Under the pieces are notes generated by a model, which saw nothing but the letters and a program-made list of their open reading frames with translations, did not search any database and was not told the DNA's origin. Below, piece by piece: positions 17,101 through 24,863 of a DNA stretch of 64,000 nt. How positions within the stretch are numbered: the stretch's first letter is position 1; each line of letters opens with the position of its first letter. This DNA is from Candidatus Tepidiaquacella proteinivora (lineage in GTDB: Bacteria; Bacteroidota; Ignavibacteria; Tepidaquicellales; Tepidaquicellaceae), in contig CP054675.1 of assembly GCA_013348845.1 (NCBI GenBank), forward strand, positions 2,117,501 through 2,181,500. Reading direction: 5' to 3'. The position numbers and the translations under genes were made by a program.

Positions 17101-19122
17101 ATGAAACTAAGAATTATTTCATCACTTTTAATTTTGGTGGGGGTACTTTTCTCATTTACATTTTCAGGGGATAATAATTCGGATATGCAGATGATGAATA
17201 ATATTGTAATTCAATTTGAAGGGACTAATGGTAATGGTAATAATTTGTGGCTTGATAATTTCTCCATTGGTACAAGAGTTGGAAACGATTTAGCAATCTA
17301 TGGTTTTAGTATAAAAGACAAAAATTATTTATTACCTGGTGTTACCTCTACTAATGTAACTCCGGTTGTTACAATTTTAAATGCTGGATACAATACTTCA
17401 TCTGCAACAACTGTCACAATGACAGACCAGGCTTCATATAACTCTACAAAAAGTGTCAGTTCAATTGGCGCAGGGCAAACATTACAGGTTACTTTTGACC
17501 CAATAACATTTAATTTAAACACTACTAAAAATTTAAAGATTTATCTTAATTGGGCTACTGACCAGAATAAAAATAATGATACTTTAACTCAACCTACTAC
17601 TTATCATACAGGAGTTAACCGAAGAGTTTTATTTGAAGCGCATACAAGTGCTACTTGTGGTCCCTGTGCATCTCAAAATCCTTATCTTGACGCATTTATA
17701 CAGGAAAGATTCGATTCTGTTGTTGCTATTAAATATCATGTCTGGTGGCCCTCTCCCGGTGACCCTATGTATGATTCAAATAGGGCACAACAAAGGGTAA
17801 GAACTCAATATAATTCTATTAGTGCAGTGCCAACCTTAACTGTTGATGGAGTACATAATCAGGTTAGTGGTTATTCAACCTTATCAAATCTTTTAACTCC
17901 TTATAATAACAGAAGGGCAATTCCTTCACCAATTTCTGTATCTGTAACCGATACGAGATTGCCGGGAGATACAATTAAAGCGACTATTAATCTCCAGGTA
18001 GTTGCGCCACTATCTACTTACTCAAATTATAAATTAAAGGTTGCAGCAATAGAAAGAAAAATTACTTATGCAACACCTCCAGGTTCAAATGGTGAAACAA
18101 TATTCTATGATGTTTTCAGAAGAATGTATCCTTCTGTTGATGGTATGAGTATTAATTACACTCCCGGTACTTATACTTTTGAAGTAAAATATAAAAGAGC
18201 GCCATACTGGGTTGATTCAATGATGTACACAGCTGTGTTCATTCAGGATGAATATACTCATGAAGTAATTAATTGTGCAAAAGCAAGAAATTATTATGCT
18301 GATAATATAAAATTACCTCCGGTTACAGAAACAGATATTATTCCGCAAACTATTCCGCTTTCAAATTTACCTTTTAATGTGAACGGTGGTATCCAGGTTG
18401 AGACAATGGAATCTGCTGTTCCACCTGCAGAGTGGACTTTAATTAATATGGATTCAAATTATACCTTCTGGAGATATATTTATTCTGCTGTCAATGGTCC
18501 GTCATTCGGTGGTTCAAAAAGTATAAGAATTAACTGGTATGCATATGTAGAAAATGTCGGAACAGTTGATATTTTAAGATCAAAAGTTTATGATAATGTT
18601 AATTTAAATGACACAATAAAATTCGATTGGGCTTATGCAAGACGACCTGGCTATGATAATGATAAACTAATTGTAAAAGTTTCTACTAATGGCGGTGCAA
18701 CATTTCCTTATATAATATTTAATAGACAGGGTTCAAATCTCGCTACTGCACCTGATAATTCTTCAAGTTTTGTACCAACTACAGGTCAGTGGGGAACTTT
18801 TGCGATAAGTCTTAATGCAGCTTTGACAGGTATTAAACCTATTTCTTCTGAAATACCATCAAAATTTGAACTTTATCAAAATTATCCAAATCCGTTCAAT
18901 CCAACTACAACTATTAAATTTGCATTAGCAAAACCAAGTAAAGTATCAGTTATTGTATATGATTTAACTGGTAGAATAATTGACATTCTTATTAATCAAC
19001 AGCTTGAGCCGGGGAACTATGAATACTTATTAAATGCTGAAAACTATTCAAGTGGAATTTATTTCTACAGACTAAATACAGATTACTTTACCGATACGAA
19101 GAAAATGGTTGTTTTGAAATAA
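17101..19122 (+). CDS. Omp28/thioredoxin-like secreted protein with split beta-sandwich domain and T9SS sorting domain
   Basis: 673 aa, with a signal peptide ending near residue 22. Residues 34-58 ('FEGTNGNGNNLWLDNFSIG') look like the last strands of a choice-of-anchor-J/MAM-like domain, followed by a CARDB-like domain (60-165). Residues 175-300 are an Omp28-type thioredoxin-like domain with redox motif CGPC (about 186-189). Residues 440-580 resemble the first part of another choice-of-anchor-J domain ('SKVYDNVNLNDTIKFDWAY', 'TTGQWGTFAISL') that stops before its final strands. A T9SS sorting domain closes the protein ('YQNYPNPFNPTTTI', 'SGIYFYRL'). The exact role is unknown; surface thiol chemistry or adhesion is plausible. 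A strong terminator follows. Confidence 0.85.
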   Translation: MKLRIISSLLILVGVLFSFTFSGDNNSDMQMMNNIVIQFEGTNGNGNNLWLDNFSIGTRVGNDLAIYGFSIKDKNYLLPGVTSTNVTPVVTILNAGYNTSSATTVTMTDQASYNSTKSVSSIGAGQTLQVTFDPITFNLNTTKNLKIYLNWATDQNKNNDTLTQPTTYHTGVNRRVLFEAHTSATCGPCASQNPYLDAFIQERFDSVVAIKYHVWWPSPGDPMYDSNRAQQRVRTQYNSISAVPTLTVDGVHNQVSGYSTLSNLLTPYNNRRAIPSPISVSVTDTRLPGDTIKATINLQVVAPLSTYSNYKLKVAAIERKITYATPPGSNGETIFYDVFRRMYPSVDGMSINYTPGTYTFEVKYKRAPYWVDSMMYTAVFIQDEYTHEVINCAKARNYYADNIKLPPVTETDIIPQTIPLSNLPFNVNGGIQVETMESAVPPAEWTLINMDSNYTFWRYIYSAVNGPSFGGSKSIRINWYAYVENVGTVDILRSKVYDNVNLNDTIKFDWAYARRPGYDNDKLIVKVSTNGGATFPYIIFNRQGSNLATAPDNSSSFVPTTGQWGTFAISLNAALTGIKPISSEIPSKFELYQNYPNPFNPTTTIKFALAKPSKVSVIVYDLTGRIIDILINQQLEPGNYEYLLNAENYSSGIYFYRLNTDYFTDTKKMVVLK

Positions 19123-19145
19123 TATATATAAATTTAAATATATTG

Positions 19146-19182
19146 AAGAGCATAACTTTGTAAAGTTATGCTCTTTTTTTTT
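19146..19182 (+). terminator. Rho-independent terminator after the Omp28-like gene
   Basis: A near-perfect 14-bp inverted repeat (AAGAGCATAACTTT / AAAGTTATGCTCTT) is followed at once by a run of T's. It sits 24 bases after the stop at 19122 and ends the PPAD-Omp28 pair. Confidence 0.9.
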
Positions 19183-19251
19183 GTGTGTGTTTGAATTTAA
19201 GGGGTTTTCTCAATTTGAGACTTTATTTCTCATTTCAATTATGAAAAATTA

Positions 19252-19280
19252 TTGAAAATCAATAATTTATGCAATAATGT
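19252..19280 (+). promoter_or_regulatory. Candidate sigma-70-like promoter
   Basis: TTGAAA (19252-19257), a 17-base spacer and TAATGT (19275-19280), located 65 bases before the ATG of the next gene and after the preceding terminator. Such AT-rich DNA yields chance matches, and the consensus used by this lineage is not known to me. Confidence 0.3.
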
Positions 19281-19344
19281 AAAAAACATTTATGGTATGA
19301 AAATTGCATTATATTCTTTGCCTTAAAAATAAAAAAGGAGTAAA

Positions 19345-20646
19345 ATGCGTAAAATTATCTTTCTTTTATTTGTAATTTGTGTAATAATTACAAATTTGTC
19401 CTATGCTCAAAGGTGGATAATGGCTGGATTAATTACAAACCCTGGCAATAATCCCTGTATTTCCGTAGTTGATGCAAATAATGTATGGATTGCAGGTGGT
19501 GCACCTGATACACCAAGAGTATATAGGACTACAAATGGGGGGCAAGAGTGGTTAGAAGTTAATACTTCTGGAATTACTAAACAAATTAATTGTATATATG
19601 CTTTATCTCCTGAAATAGTTTTTGTTGCTGAAGGTATTGTAAATAGCAATGCTAAATTATTAAAAACAACTGATAGTGGACAAACCTGGCAGACAGTATT
19701 ACAAACCGGAGTTAATGGTGGAAATTTTTATGGCTTAGTTTTTTCCACTTTTAACCCTCTGGTGGGAGCAGCATTAGCGGATGTATTATATCTAACTACA
19801 GATGGGGGGCAAAATTGGATATCACAGGCGAATGTTGCTAACAGTGGTTGCGCGCTGAATTCTTTGATGCTTATTGATGAATATTTCTATGGTTTTGGAT
19901 TGTCTTATGGTACTTCACGAGTTAGAATTACAACTAATGGGGGGATTAATTGGGTAAATCAAAACATTAACCTATCTGGAAATTATGTTTGCGGTTTAGC
20001 ATTTAAGGATGATAAATTAATTGGTGTCTCTTCTACTTCAACATCAATGCCTAATATTTCCAGAACAACAAATGGTGGTAGTACCTGGACTCCAATGAAT
20101 ATAGGTGCCGGAATAATTGGTAAAACCTATATAAGATGGATACCTGGTACAAACATTGTTTATATTCTTGGTGAAAATGGTGCATTAAAAAGGAGTACAA
20201 ATGCCGGATTAAACTGGTTAGACCTGGAAAATACAGGTGTTGATGGATTAACCCATCTCAGTTTTGTGAATATTAACAGCATTATTTATGGTTATGCAGT
20301 TTCAAAATATGGTTATGTTATAAAGTTAGCTGATAGTGTTCAGTATTTTCTTACGGGTGTTAATAATTCTGGAAATATTTGTAACGGGTATAAATTAATG
20401 CAGAATTATCCTAACCCATTCAATCCTGTTACCACTATTAGTTTTGAAATTCCAAAATCATCTTTTGTAAAACTGATTATTTATGATGCTATTGGTAGAG
20501 AGATTGAGGTTCTGGCAAATAGTTATTATCAATCAGGTAAACATCAATTAGCTTGGGATGCTTCTAATTTTAATAGTGGAATTTATTTCTACAGGTTGAT
20601 TACTGATAATTTCAGTGATACACGGAAGATGATATTATTAAAATAA
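19345..20646 (+). CDS. Secreted YCF48/BNR-like beta-propeller protein with T9SS sorting domain
   Basis: 433 aa; signal peptide about 1-21 ('LSYAQ'). Repeats with the motif Thr-Thr-Asn/Asp-x-Gly-x-x-Trp are visible ('YRTTNGGQEW', 'LKTTDSGQTW', 'YLTTDGGQNW', 'ITTNGGINW', 'SRTTNGGSTW', 'KRSTNAGLNW'), giving about six propeller blades. The last 75 residues are a T9SS sorting domain ('MQNYPNPFNPVTTI', 'SGIYFYRL', 'RKMILLK'). Start supported by a strong Shine-Dalgarno ('AAGGAG', 4 bases before ATG). Flanked by terminators on both sides, so probably its own transcription unit. Function unknown; surface propeller or adhesin. Confidence 0.88.
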   Translation: MRKIIFLLFVICVIITNLSYAQRWIMAGLITNPGNNPCISVVDANNVWIAGGAPDTPRVYRTTNGGQEWLEVNTSGITKQINCIYALSPEIVFVAEGIVNSNAKLLKTTDSGQTWQTVLQTGVNGGNFYGLVFSTFNPLVGAALADVLYLTTDGGQNWISQANVANSGCALNSLMLIDEYFYGFGLSYGTSRVRITTNGGINWVNQNINLSGNYVCGLAFKDDKLIGVSSTSTSMPNISRTTNGGSTWTPMNIGAGIIGKTYIRWIPGTNIVYILGENGALKRSTNAGLNWLDLENTGVDGLTHLSFVNINSIIYGYAVSKYGYVIKLADSVQYFLTGVNNSGNICNGYKLMQNYPNPFNPVTTISFEIPKSSFVKLIIYDAIGREIEVLANSYYQSGKHQLAWDASNFNSGIYFYRLITDNFSDTRKMILLK

Positions 20647-20666
20647 TTGCTTTTCCTTGTTATTGA

Positions 20667-20707
20667 AGATAAGCATAATGATGATTCATTATGCTTATCT
20701 TTTTTTA
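20667..20707 (+). terminator. Rho-independent terminator after the YCF48-like gene
   Basis: A perfect 15-bp stem (AGATAAGCATAATGA / TCATTATGCTTATCT) with a 4-base loop TGAT, followed by seven T's; 20 bases after the stop at 20646. Confidence 0.93.
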
Positions 20708-20841
20708 AAATTCGCTTTAAAAATCATAAGTGAAATTACAATACCTACCTGTTTTATATTTCTGTTATTATTGAATTTTATTAAATGATTTTATATATTT
20801 ACTTTAGTTAAAAATAATCTCTCTTGTCAATTCTATATGTC

Positions 20842-20889
20842 ATTAAAAGCAACCGCTCTAACCAGTTCTACATTTTATTAAAAGTAACC
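20842..20889 (+). repeat. Pair of short direct repeats flanking a tRNA-like scrap
   Basis: ATTAAAAGCAACC (20842-20854) recurs as ATTAAAAGTAACC (20877-20889), 12 of 13 bases the same, 35 bases apart start to start. Between them CGCTCTAACCAG (20854-20865) is identical to part of the D-arm region of the tRNA at 51.4 kb. This lies just upstream of the gene at 20910. It may be a regulator site, an old tRNA remnant or chance. Confidence 0.35.
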
Positions 20890-20909
20890 TTTTAAATTAA
20901 ATTATAATA

Positions 20910-22019
20910 ATGATGAAAAACATTAACTTCTTTTATGTGATATTAATTATCACTTTAATGTTATTCTTTGTCCCACAGGAATCAGTTTATTCTTCTGAAA
21001 TTTCTACAACTCTTGATACAAACAATGTATTGCTTGAATATTGTACTGGTACCTGGTGTGGATACTGTCCTTGTGGACATGCAATTATAAGAAATATATT
21101 GACAACATTACCAAATACTGTTGTCGTTGGTTATCATGGTGGAAGTGGAGACCCATGGATTTCATACAGCACTGGAATGATTTCTTTAATGGGATTTTCT
21201 GCATATCCAACAGGAGTTGTAGGGAGAACTTCGGGAATTATCAGTCGTTCTTCCTGGTTTTCTTATGTTCTTTCACAATCTTCAAATCAACCTGGTGTTA
21301 GAATTGATGTTACAAACAAAAATTACAATCCAACAACAAGGTTAATTTCTGCCAATGTAGTTGTTACTGCGCTTTCTAATTTACCTGCTGGTTCTTATTA
21401 TATTAATTTTATAATTATTGAAGGAAATATTGTTTACCCACAGAATTTTTATGAAGTATGTGGAACTCCAGTTGGTTATCATAATGATTATGTCCATCAC
21501 CATGTAAATAAAGGCGTTATTAATGGAACTTATGGTACACTCCTTACTTCAAATACATGGAATCAGGGTACTTCTTTGACTACACAACTTTCATATACGA
21601 TTCCAACAACTATTGTTGACATAAATAGTGATATTGTATTTTTTGTCTATCGGCAGGGTTCCCCTTATTCTTCAAATGCACCTGTTCAGAATGCTTTAAG
21701 AGTTCCTGTCCCAGCTTTTATGCCGACAGGTGTGAAGAAAGAAGAAATCAATGCTGATGGATATTTTCTCAAACAAAATTACCCAAATCCATTCAACCCT
21801 GTAACCAATATTCATTTTGCAATACCCAAAAATGAAAAAGTTACATTCAAAGTATTTGATGTGCTTGGTAATGAAGTAGCTACTTATTATAACGGATTCT
21901 TACAAGCAGGTACTTATAATGTAGAATTCGATGGTTCAAAACTTGCAAGTGGTATTTATTATTACCAGCTGAAAACAGATAATTTTGTAGATACAAAGAA
22001 GATGATCCTTATTAAATAA
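20910..22019 (+). CDS. Secreted thioredoxin-fold (Omp28-like) protein with CGYCPC motif and T9SS sorting domain
   Basis: 369 aa; N-terminal hydrophobic signal about 5-25. Directly after it a thioredoxin-like start 'VLLEYCTGTWCGYCPCGH' gives Cys45, Cys50, Cys53 and Cys55: a CGYC redox motif plus an extra Cys two residues on. A cis-Pro-like loop follows ('AYPTGVVGR'). Residues 120-285 are beta-rich with an 'HNDYVHHHVNKG' segment. The C-terminal 75 residues are a T9SS sorting domain ('KQNYPNPFNPVTNI', 'SGIYYYQL', 'KKMILIK'). Related to the Omp28-like gene at 17101 but much shorter. Likely a surface or extracellular thiol-active or metal-binding protein; substrate unknown. Confidence 0.85.
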   Translation: MMKNINFFYVILIITLMLFFVPQESVYSSEISTTLDTNNVLLEYCTGTWCGYCPCGHAIIRNILTTLPNTVVVGYHGGSGDPWISYSTGMISLMGFSAYPTGVVGRTSGIISRSSWFSYVLSQSSNQPGVRIDVTNKNYNPTTRLISANVVVTALSNLPAGSYYINFIIIEGNIVYPQNFYEVCGTPVGYHNDYVHHHVNKGVINGTYGTLLTSNTWNQGTSLTTQLSYTIPTTIVDINSDIVFFVYRQGSPYSSNAPVQNALRVPVPAFMPTGVKKEEINADGYFLKQNYPNPFNPVTNIHFAIPKNEKVTFKVFDVLGNEVATYYNGFLQAGTYNVEFDGSKLASGIYYYQLKTDNFVDTKKMILIK

Positions 22020-22040
22020 ATTTGTTTTTTATTTTTGTAT

Positions 22041-22078
22041 AAACTCTATATATACGGTTCGTATATATAGAGTTTTTT
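22041..22078 (+). terminator. Rho-independent terminator
   Basis: A 15-bp stem (AACTCTATATATACG / CGTATATATAGAGTT) with loop GTT, followed by T's; 22 bases after the stop at 22019. Confidence 0.88.
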
Positions 22079-22155
22079 ATTTTGAAATAAATTTTTTTGA
22101 GAAAAATATATTACTCACCTCTGAGCAGTTTGCCCCGAAATTCATAAATAAATTT

Positions 22156-22179
22156 CATTACCTTTTATTAAAGGTAATG
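22156..22179 (-). terminator. Possible terminator hairpin of the broken membrane gene
   Basis: A perfect 10-bp inverted repeat CATTACCTTT / AAAGGTAATG with a 4-base loop, 20 bases past the stop of the minus-strand gene at 22200. The following sequence is T-rich on that strand but has no clean T-run. Confidence 0.45.
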
Positions 22180-22199
22180 TGAAATAGTAATTAGATTAC

Positions 22200-22625
22200 C
22201 TATTGTGTTGGTGTCTTTGCCTGTTCTTCTTTTTTCCCGAAAATTAATCCAATAACTATACCTGCGATAACTAATCTTATCCCCATAAATATTCCATCAG
22301 CAATTGCAGACCTGTAAGTAATCTGATAGGTTGACCAAATAAAGAATATATACGGTAATGCAATTAAAAATGAGAGTGCAATTCAGTATAATAATCCTTC
22401 TTTAAATGGGGATTCCCCTTTATATGTTTTCATATAAAGGTATGCAAGAACCAAAGATTGAACTATATAACCTACTATAAGAGCCCACCATATAATAGAT
22501 TTTTCATCTCGCATAAAAGCCTTTAATCTCATAAAATGGTCCTTGAATATTACCCCATATCCCAGCCAACTGATTAAAAATAGCACTATTGCTGTAACAA
22601 TTGTAGAGATAATTAATTTTTTCAT
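22200..22625 (-). pseudogene. Four-helix membrane protein interrupted by an in-frame TGA
   Basis: The first 80 codons (22625 down to 22386) encode 'MKKLIISTIVTAIVLFLISW' and a second hydrophobic segment, then TGA at 22383-22385. The same frame stays open beyond it for 60 codons to a TAG at 22200, and encodes two further membrane helices ('ALSFLIALPYIFFIW', 'IRLVIAGIVIGLIFG') and a typical charged tail 'KKEEQAKTPTQ'. Read through, it is a coherent protein of about 141 residues with four helices; GGA (Gly) to TGA is one base change. Family not recognised, resembling small uncharacterised DUF1761-like membrane proteins. It may be a fresh pseudogene, a sequencing error or read-through. Confidence 0.8.
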
Positions 22626-22816
22626 TGTTTAAAATTTTTTTAATAAAGAACTACAATTGAATTTGAACAACAGTTGGTGATAGTGTAATTTAATAATATA
22701 AAAAAAAATTAATTAATGTAAGTCTTTTTTCAATACTTAAAAATGAATATTTATTGAGTCGTAAATGCGAATAAGATTTTGTAATTTTGTATTTTAATAA
22801 TATAAATTTAAAAACT

Positions 22817-24019
22817 ATGAACACACAAGATTTTATAAAAATAGAAGAGCAATACGGTGCTCATAATTATCGTCCGCTTGATGTTGTAATTGAAAGAGCA
22901 AAAGGTATCTGGGTCTGGGATGTTGACGGGAAAAAATATATGGATTGTCTCGCTGCATATTCAGCTGTGAATCAAGGGCACTGTCATCCAAGAATAATTA
23001 ATGCGTTGAAGGAGCAGGCAGAGAAAGTAACTTTAACTTCCCGGGCATTCAGGAATGCTCAATTACCATTATTATGCAAAGAATTATGCGAAATTACTGG
23101 CTACGAAATGGTTTTACCAATGAATTCCGGTGCTGAAGCTGTTGAAACCGCTTTAAAAGCAGCGCGTAAGTGGGGATATAAAATTAAAGGTGTCCCTGAG
23201 TTTAAAGCAGAAATTATTGCCTGTACTAATAATTTTGCCGGAAGAACTATTTCCATTATAAGTTTTTCAACTGAAGCGCAATATAAAGATGGATTTGGTC
23301 CATTTACAGAAGGTTTCAAAATTGTTGAATTCGGAAATGCAGTAGCTTTAAAAAATGCAATTACTCCAAATACTGTTGGATTTTTAGTTGAACCTATTCA
23401 GGGTGAAGGCGGAGTAATAATTCCTCCCGATGGTTATTTAAGGGAGTGCTATGAAATTTGCAGGGAAAATAATGTTCTTTTAATAGCTGATGAAATTCAG
23501 TCAGGACTTGGTAGAAGCGGGAAACTATTTGCTTATGAATATGAAGGTATAAAACCAGATGTAGTTACTATTGGTAAAGCTCTGTCAGGTGGTTGCTATC
23601 CTGTATCTGCAGTCCTTTCAAGCAGGGAAGTATTAGGTGTTTTTAAACCTGGTGACCACGGCTCAACTTTTGGTGGAAATCCGCTTGGCGCTGCTGTTGC
23701 AAGAGAAGCTTTAAAAGTATTAATTGAAGAAAATCTGATTGAGAACTCTTATAATCTTGGCAATTATTTCTTAGACAAATTAAAATCAATAAAAAGTCAA
23801 CATATAAAAGAAATCAGAGGTAAAGGATTATTTATCGGTGTTGAGTTAAAACCCGAAGCAAAAGGAGCAAGAAGATTTTGTGAAGCATTAATGGAAAGGG
23901 GAATCCTTTGTAAAGAGACCCACGAGAATGTTATTAGATTTGCACCACCGCTTGTTATTACAAAAGAAGATATTGACTGGGCAATGCCGAAGATTAATGA
24001 AGTTTTGCAAATGGATTAA
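22817..24019 (+). CDS. rocD: Ornithine aminotransferase
   Basis: 400 aa from the ATG at 22817; an upstream in-frame TTG (22787) adds a poor leader and is not preferred. Class III PLP aminotransferase: 'YGAHNYRPLDVVIERAKG' and 'DVDGKKYMDCLAAYSAVNQG' are characteristic of ornithine-oxo-acid transaminase, then 'MNSGAEAVETALKAARKW', 'EPIQGEGGV', 'ADEIQSGLGRSGK' and the PLP lysine in 'IGKALSGG'. It converts ornithine and 2-oxoglutarate to glutamate semialdehyde and glutamate (arginine/proline metabolism). Its stop overlaps that of the convergent dapF by 3 bases. Confidence 0.94.
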   Translation: MNTQDFIKIEEQYGAHNYRPLDVVIERAKGIWVWDVDGKKYMDCLAAYSAVNQGHCHPRIINALKEQAEKVTLTSRAFRNAQLPLLCKELCEITGYEMVLPMNSGAEAVETALKAARKWGYKIKGVPEFKAEIIACTNNFAGRTISIISFSTEAQYKDGFGPFTEGFKIVEFGNAVALKNAITPNTVGFLVEPIQGEGGVIIPPDGYLRECYEICRENNVLLIADEIQSGLGRSGKLFAYEYEGIKPDVVTIGKALSGGCYPVSAVLSSREVLGVFKPGDHGSTFGGNPLGAAVAREALKVLIEENLIENSYNLGNYFLDKLKSIKSQHIKEIRGKGLFIGVELKPEAKGARRFCEALMERGILCKETHENVIRFAPPLVITKEDIDWAMPKINEVLQMD

Positions 24020-24843
24020 TCTTTTATTCTTGTTGCTGGTCCTGTTAATGTAAGTTTTTTTATTTGAGAATTTTGTTCTGTAAAATTTACAGTTAATATA
24101 TTTTTTGATAAAGTTAATACTTTTATTGGTGGTTGTAAATTTCTGAGATAGTAAGAAATTATTGCTGAAGATATCGCTCCTGTACCACAGGCAAGGGTTT
24201 CTCCCTCAACTCCTCGTTCAAAAGACCTGATTGCAATTTCGCTTTTTTCTATGGATAATACCTGAACAAATTGTGCATTTACACCTTCTGGCATAAATTC
24301 CTGATGCATTCGGATATTTCTACCCCAATTATCTATATCTACATCGTTTATATTTTCTACCTTTGGTTTCTCTATATCATCAATGAATATAATCCCATGT
24401 GGAGAACCAATATCAACAAAAGAAGCATTTATAATCTGCCACCACTGCTGAAATTGTACCCTTAATTTAAAATTTGTCTTAATTGTTACAGGCGGTGGAA
24501 ATTCAACAGAAATTAAATTATTTCCAATTATTTCTGATTTAAAAATTTTTGATACTGCTTCGATTAATAATTCTTTTTTATCGGATAATTTATTGTCTGA
24601 AATGTATTGTACTGTGCATCTTAATCCATTACCGCAGAGAGCATTCCCTGTACCATCGCGATTATAATAATTCATTTTAAAGTCTGCAAAATCTGAATTT
24701 TCTAAAAATATAACTCCATCAAATTTGTGGGTTTCTTTTGAACATAATTCAACTGTTAGTTCTGAATGATTTTTAATTCTATTATTAAGATTATTTATAA
24801 TTAAAAAATCATTACCTGCACCTGAATATTTTTGATAATCCAT
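24016..24843 (-). CDS. dapF: Diaminopimelate epimerase
   Basis: 275 aa, normal for DapF. N-terminal 'YSGAGNDFLIINN', first catalytic Cys70 in 'GNALCGNGLR', and second in 'FERGVEGETLACGTGA'. It isomerises LL- to meso-diaminopimelate for lysine and peptidoglycan. Last gene of the minus-strand block, 20 bases after lptD; it converges on rocD with the two stop codons interlocked. Confidence 0.95.
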   Translation of the reverse strand: MDYQKYSGAGNDFLIINNLNNRIKNHSELTVELCSKETHKFDGVIFLENSDFADFKMNYYNRDGTGNALCGNGLRCTVQYISDNKLSDKKELLIEAVSKIFKSEIIGNNLISVEFPPPVTIKTNFKLRVQFQQWWQIINASFVDIGSPHGIIFIDDIEKPKVENINDVDIDNWGRNIRMHQEFMPEGVNAQFVQVLSIEKSEIAIRSFERGVEGETLACGTGAISSAIISYYLRNLQPPIKVLTLSKNILTVNFTEQNSQIKKLTLTGPATRIKD

Positions 24844-24863
24844 ATAATAAATTATTAATTTAT

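Noticed and set aside
22383-22385. TGA read as tryptophan or glycine genome-wide
   Set aside because: TGA ends several genes at their proper family length, for example rmlA (12359-12361), the NUDIX gene (6920-6922) and the PPAD-like gene (17040-17042).
22787-22816. TTG start extending ornithine aminotransferase by ten codons
   Set aside because: The added residues are not family-like; the ATG at 22817 gives the normal N-terminus.
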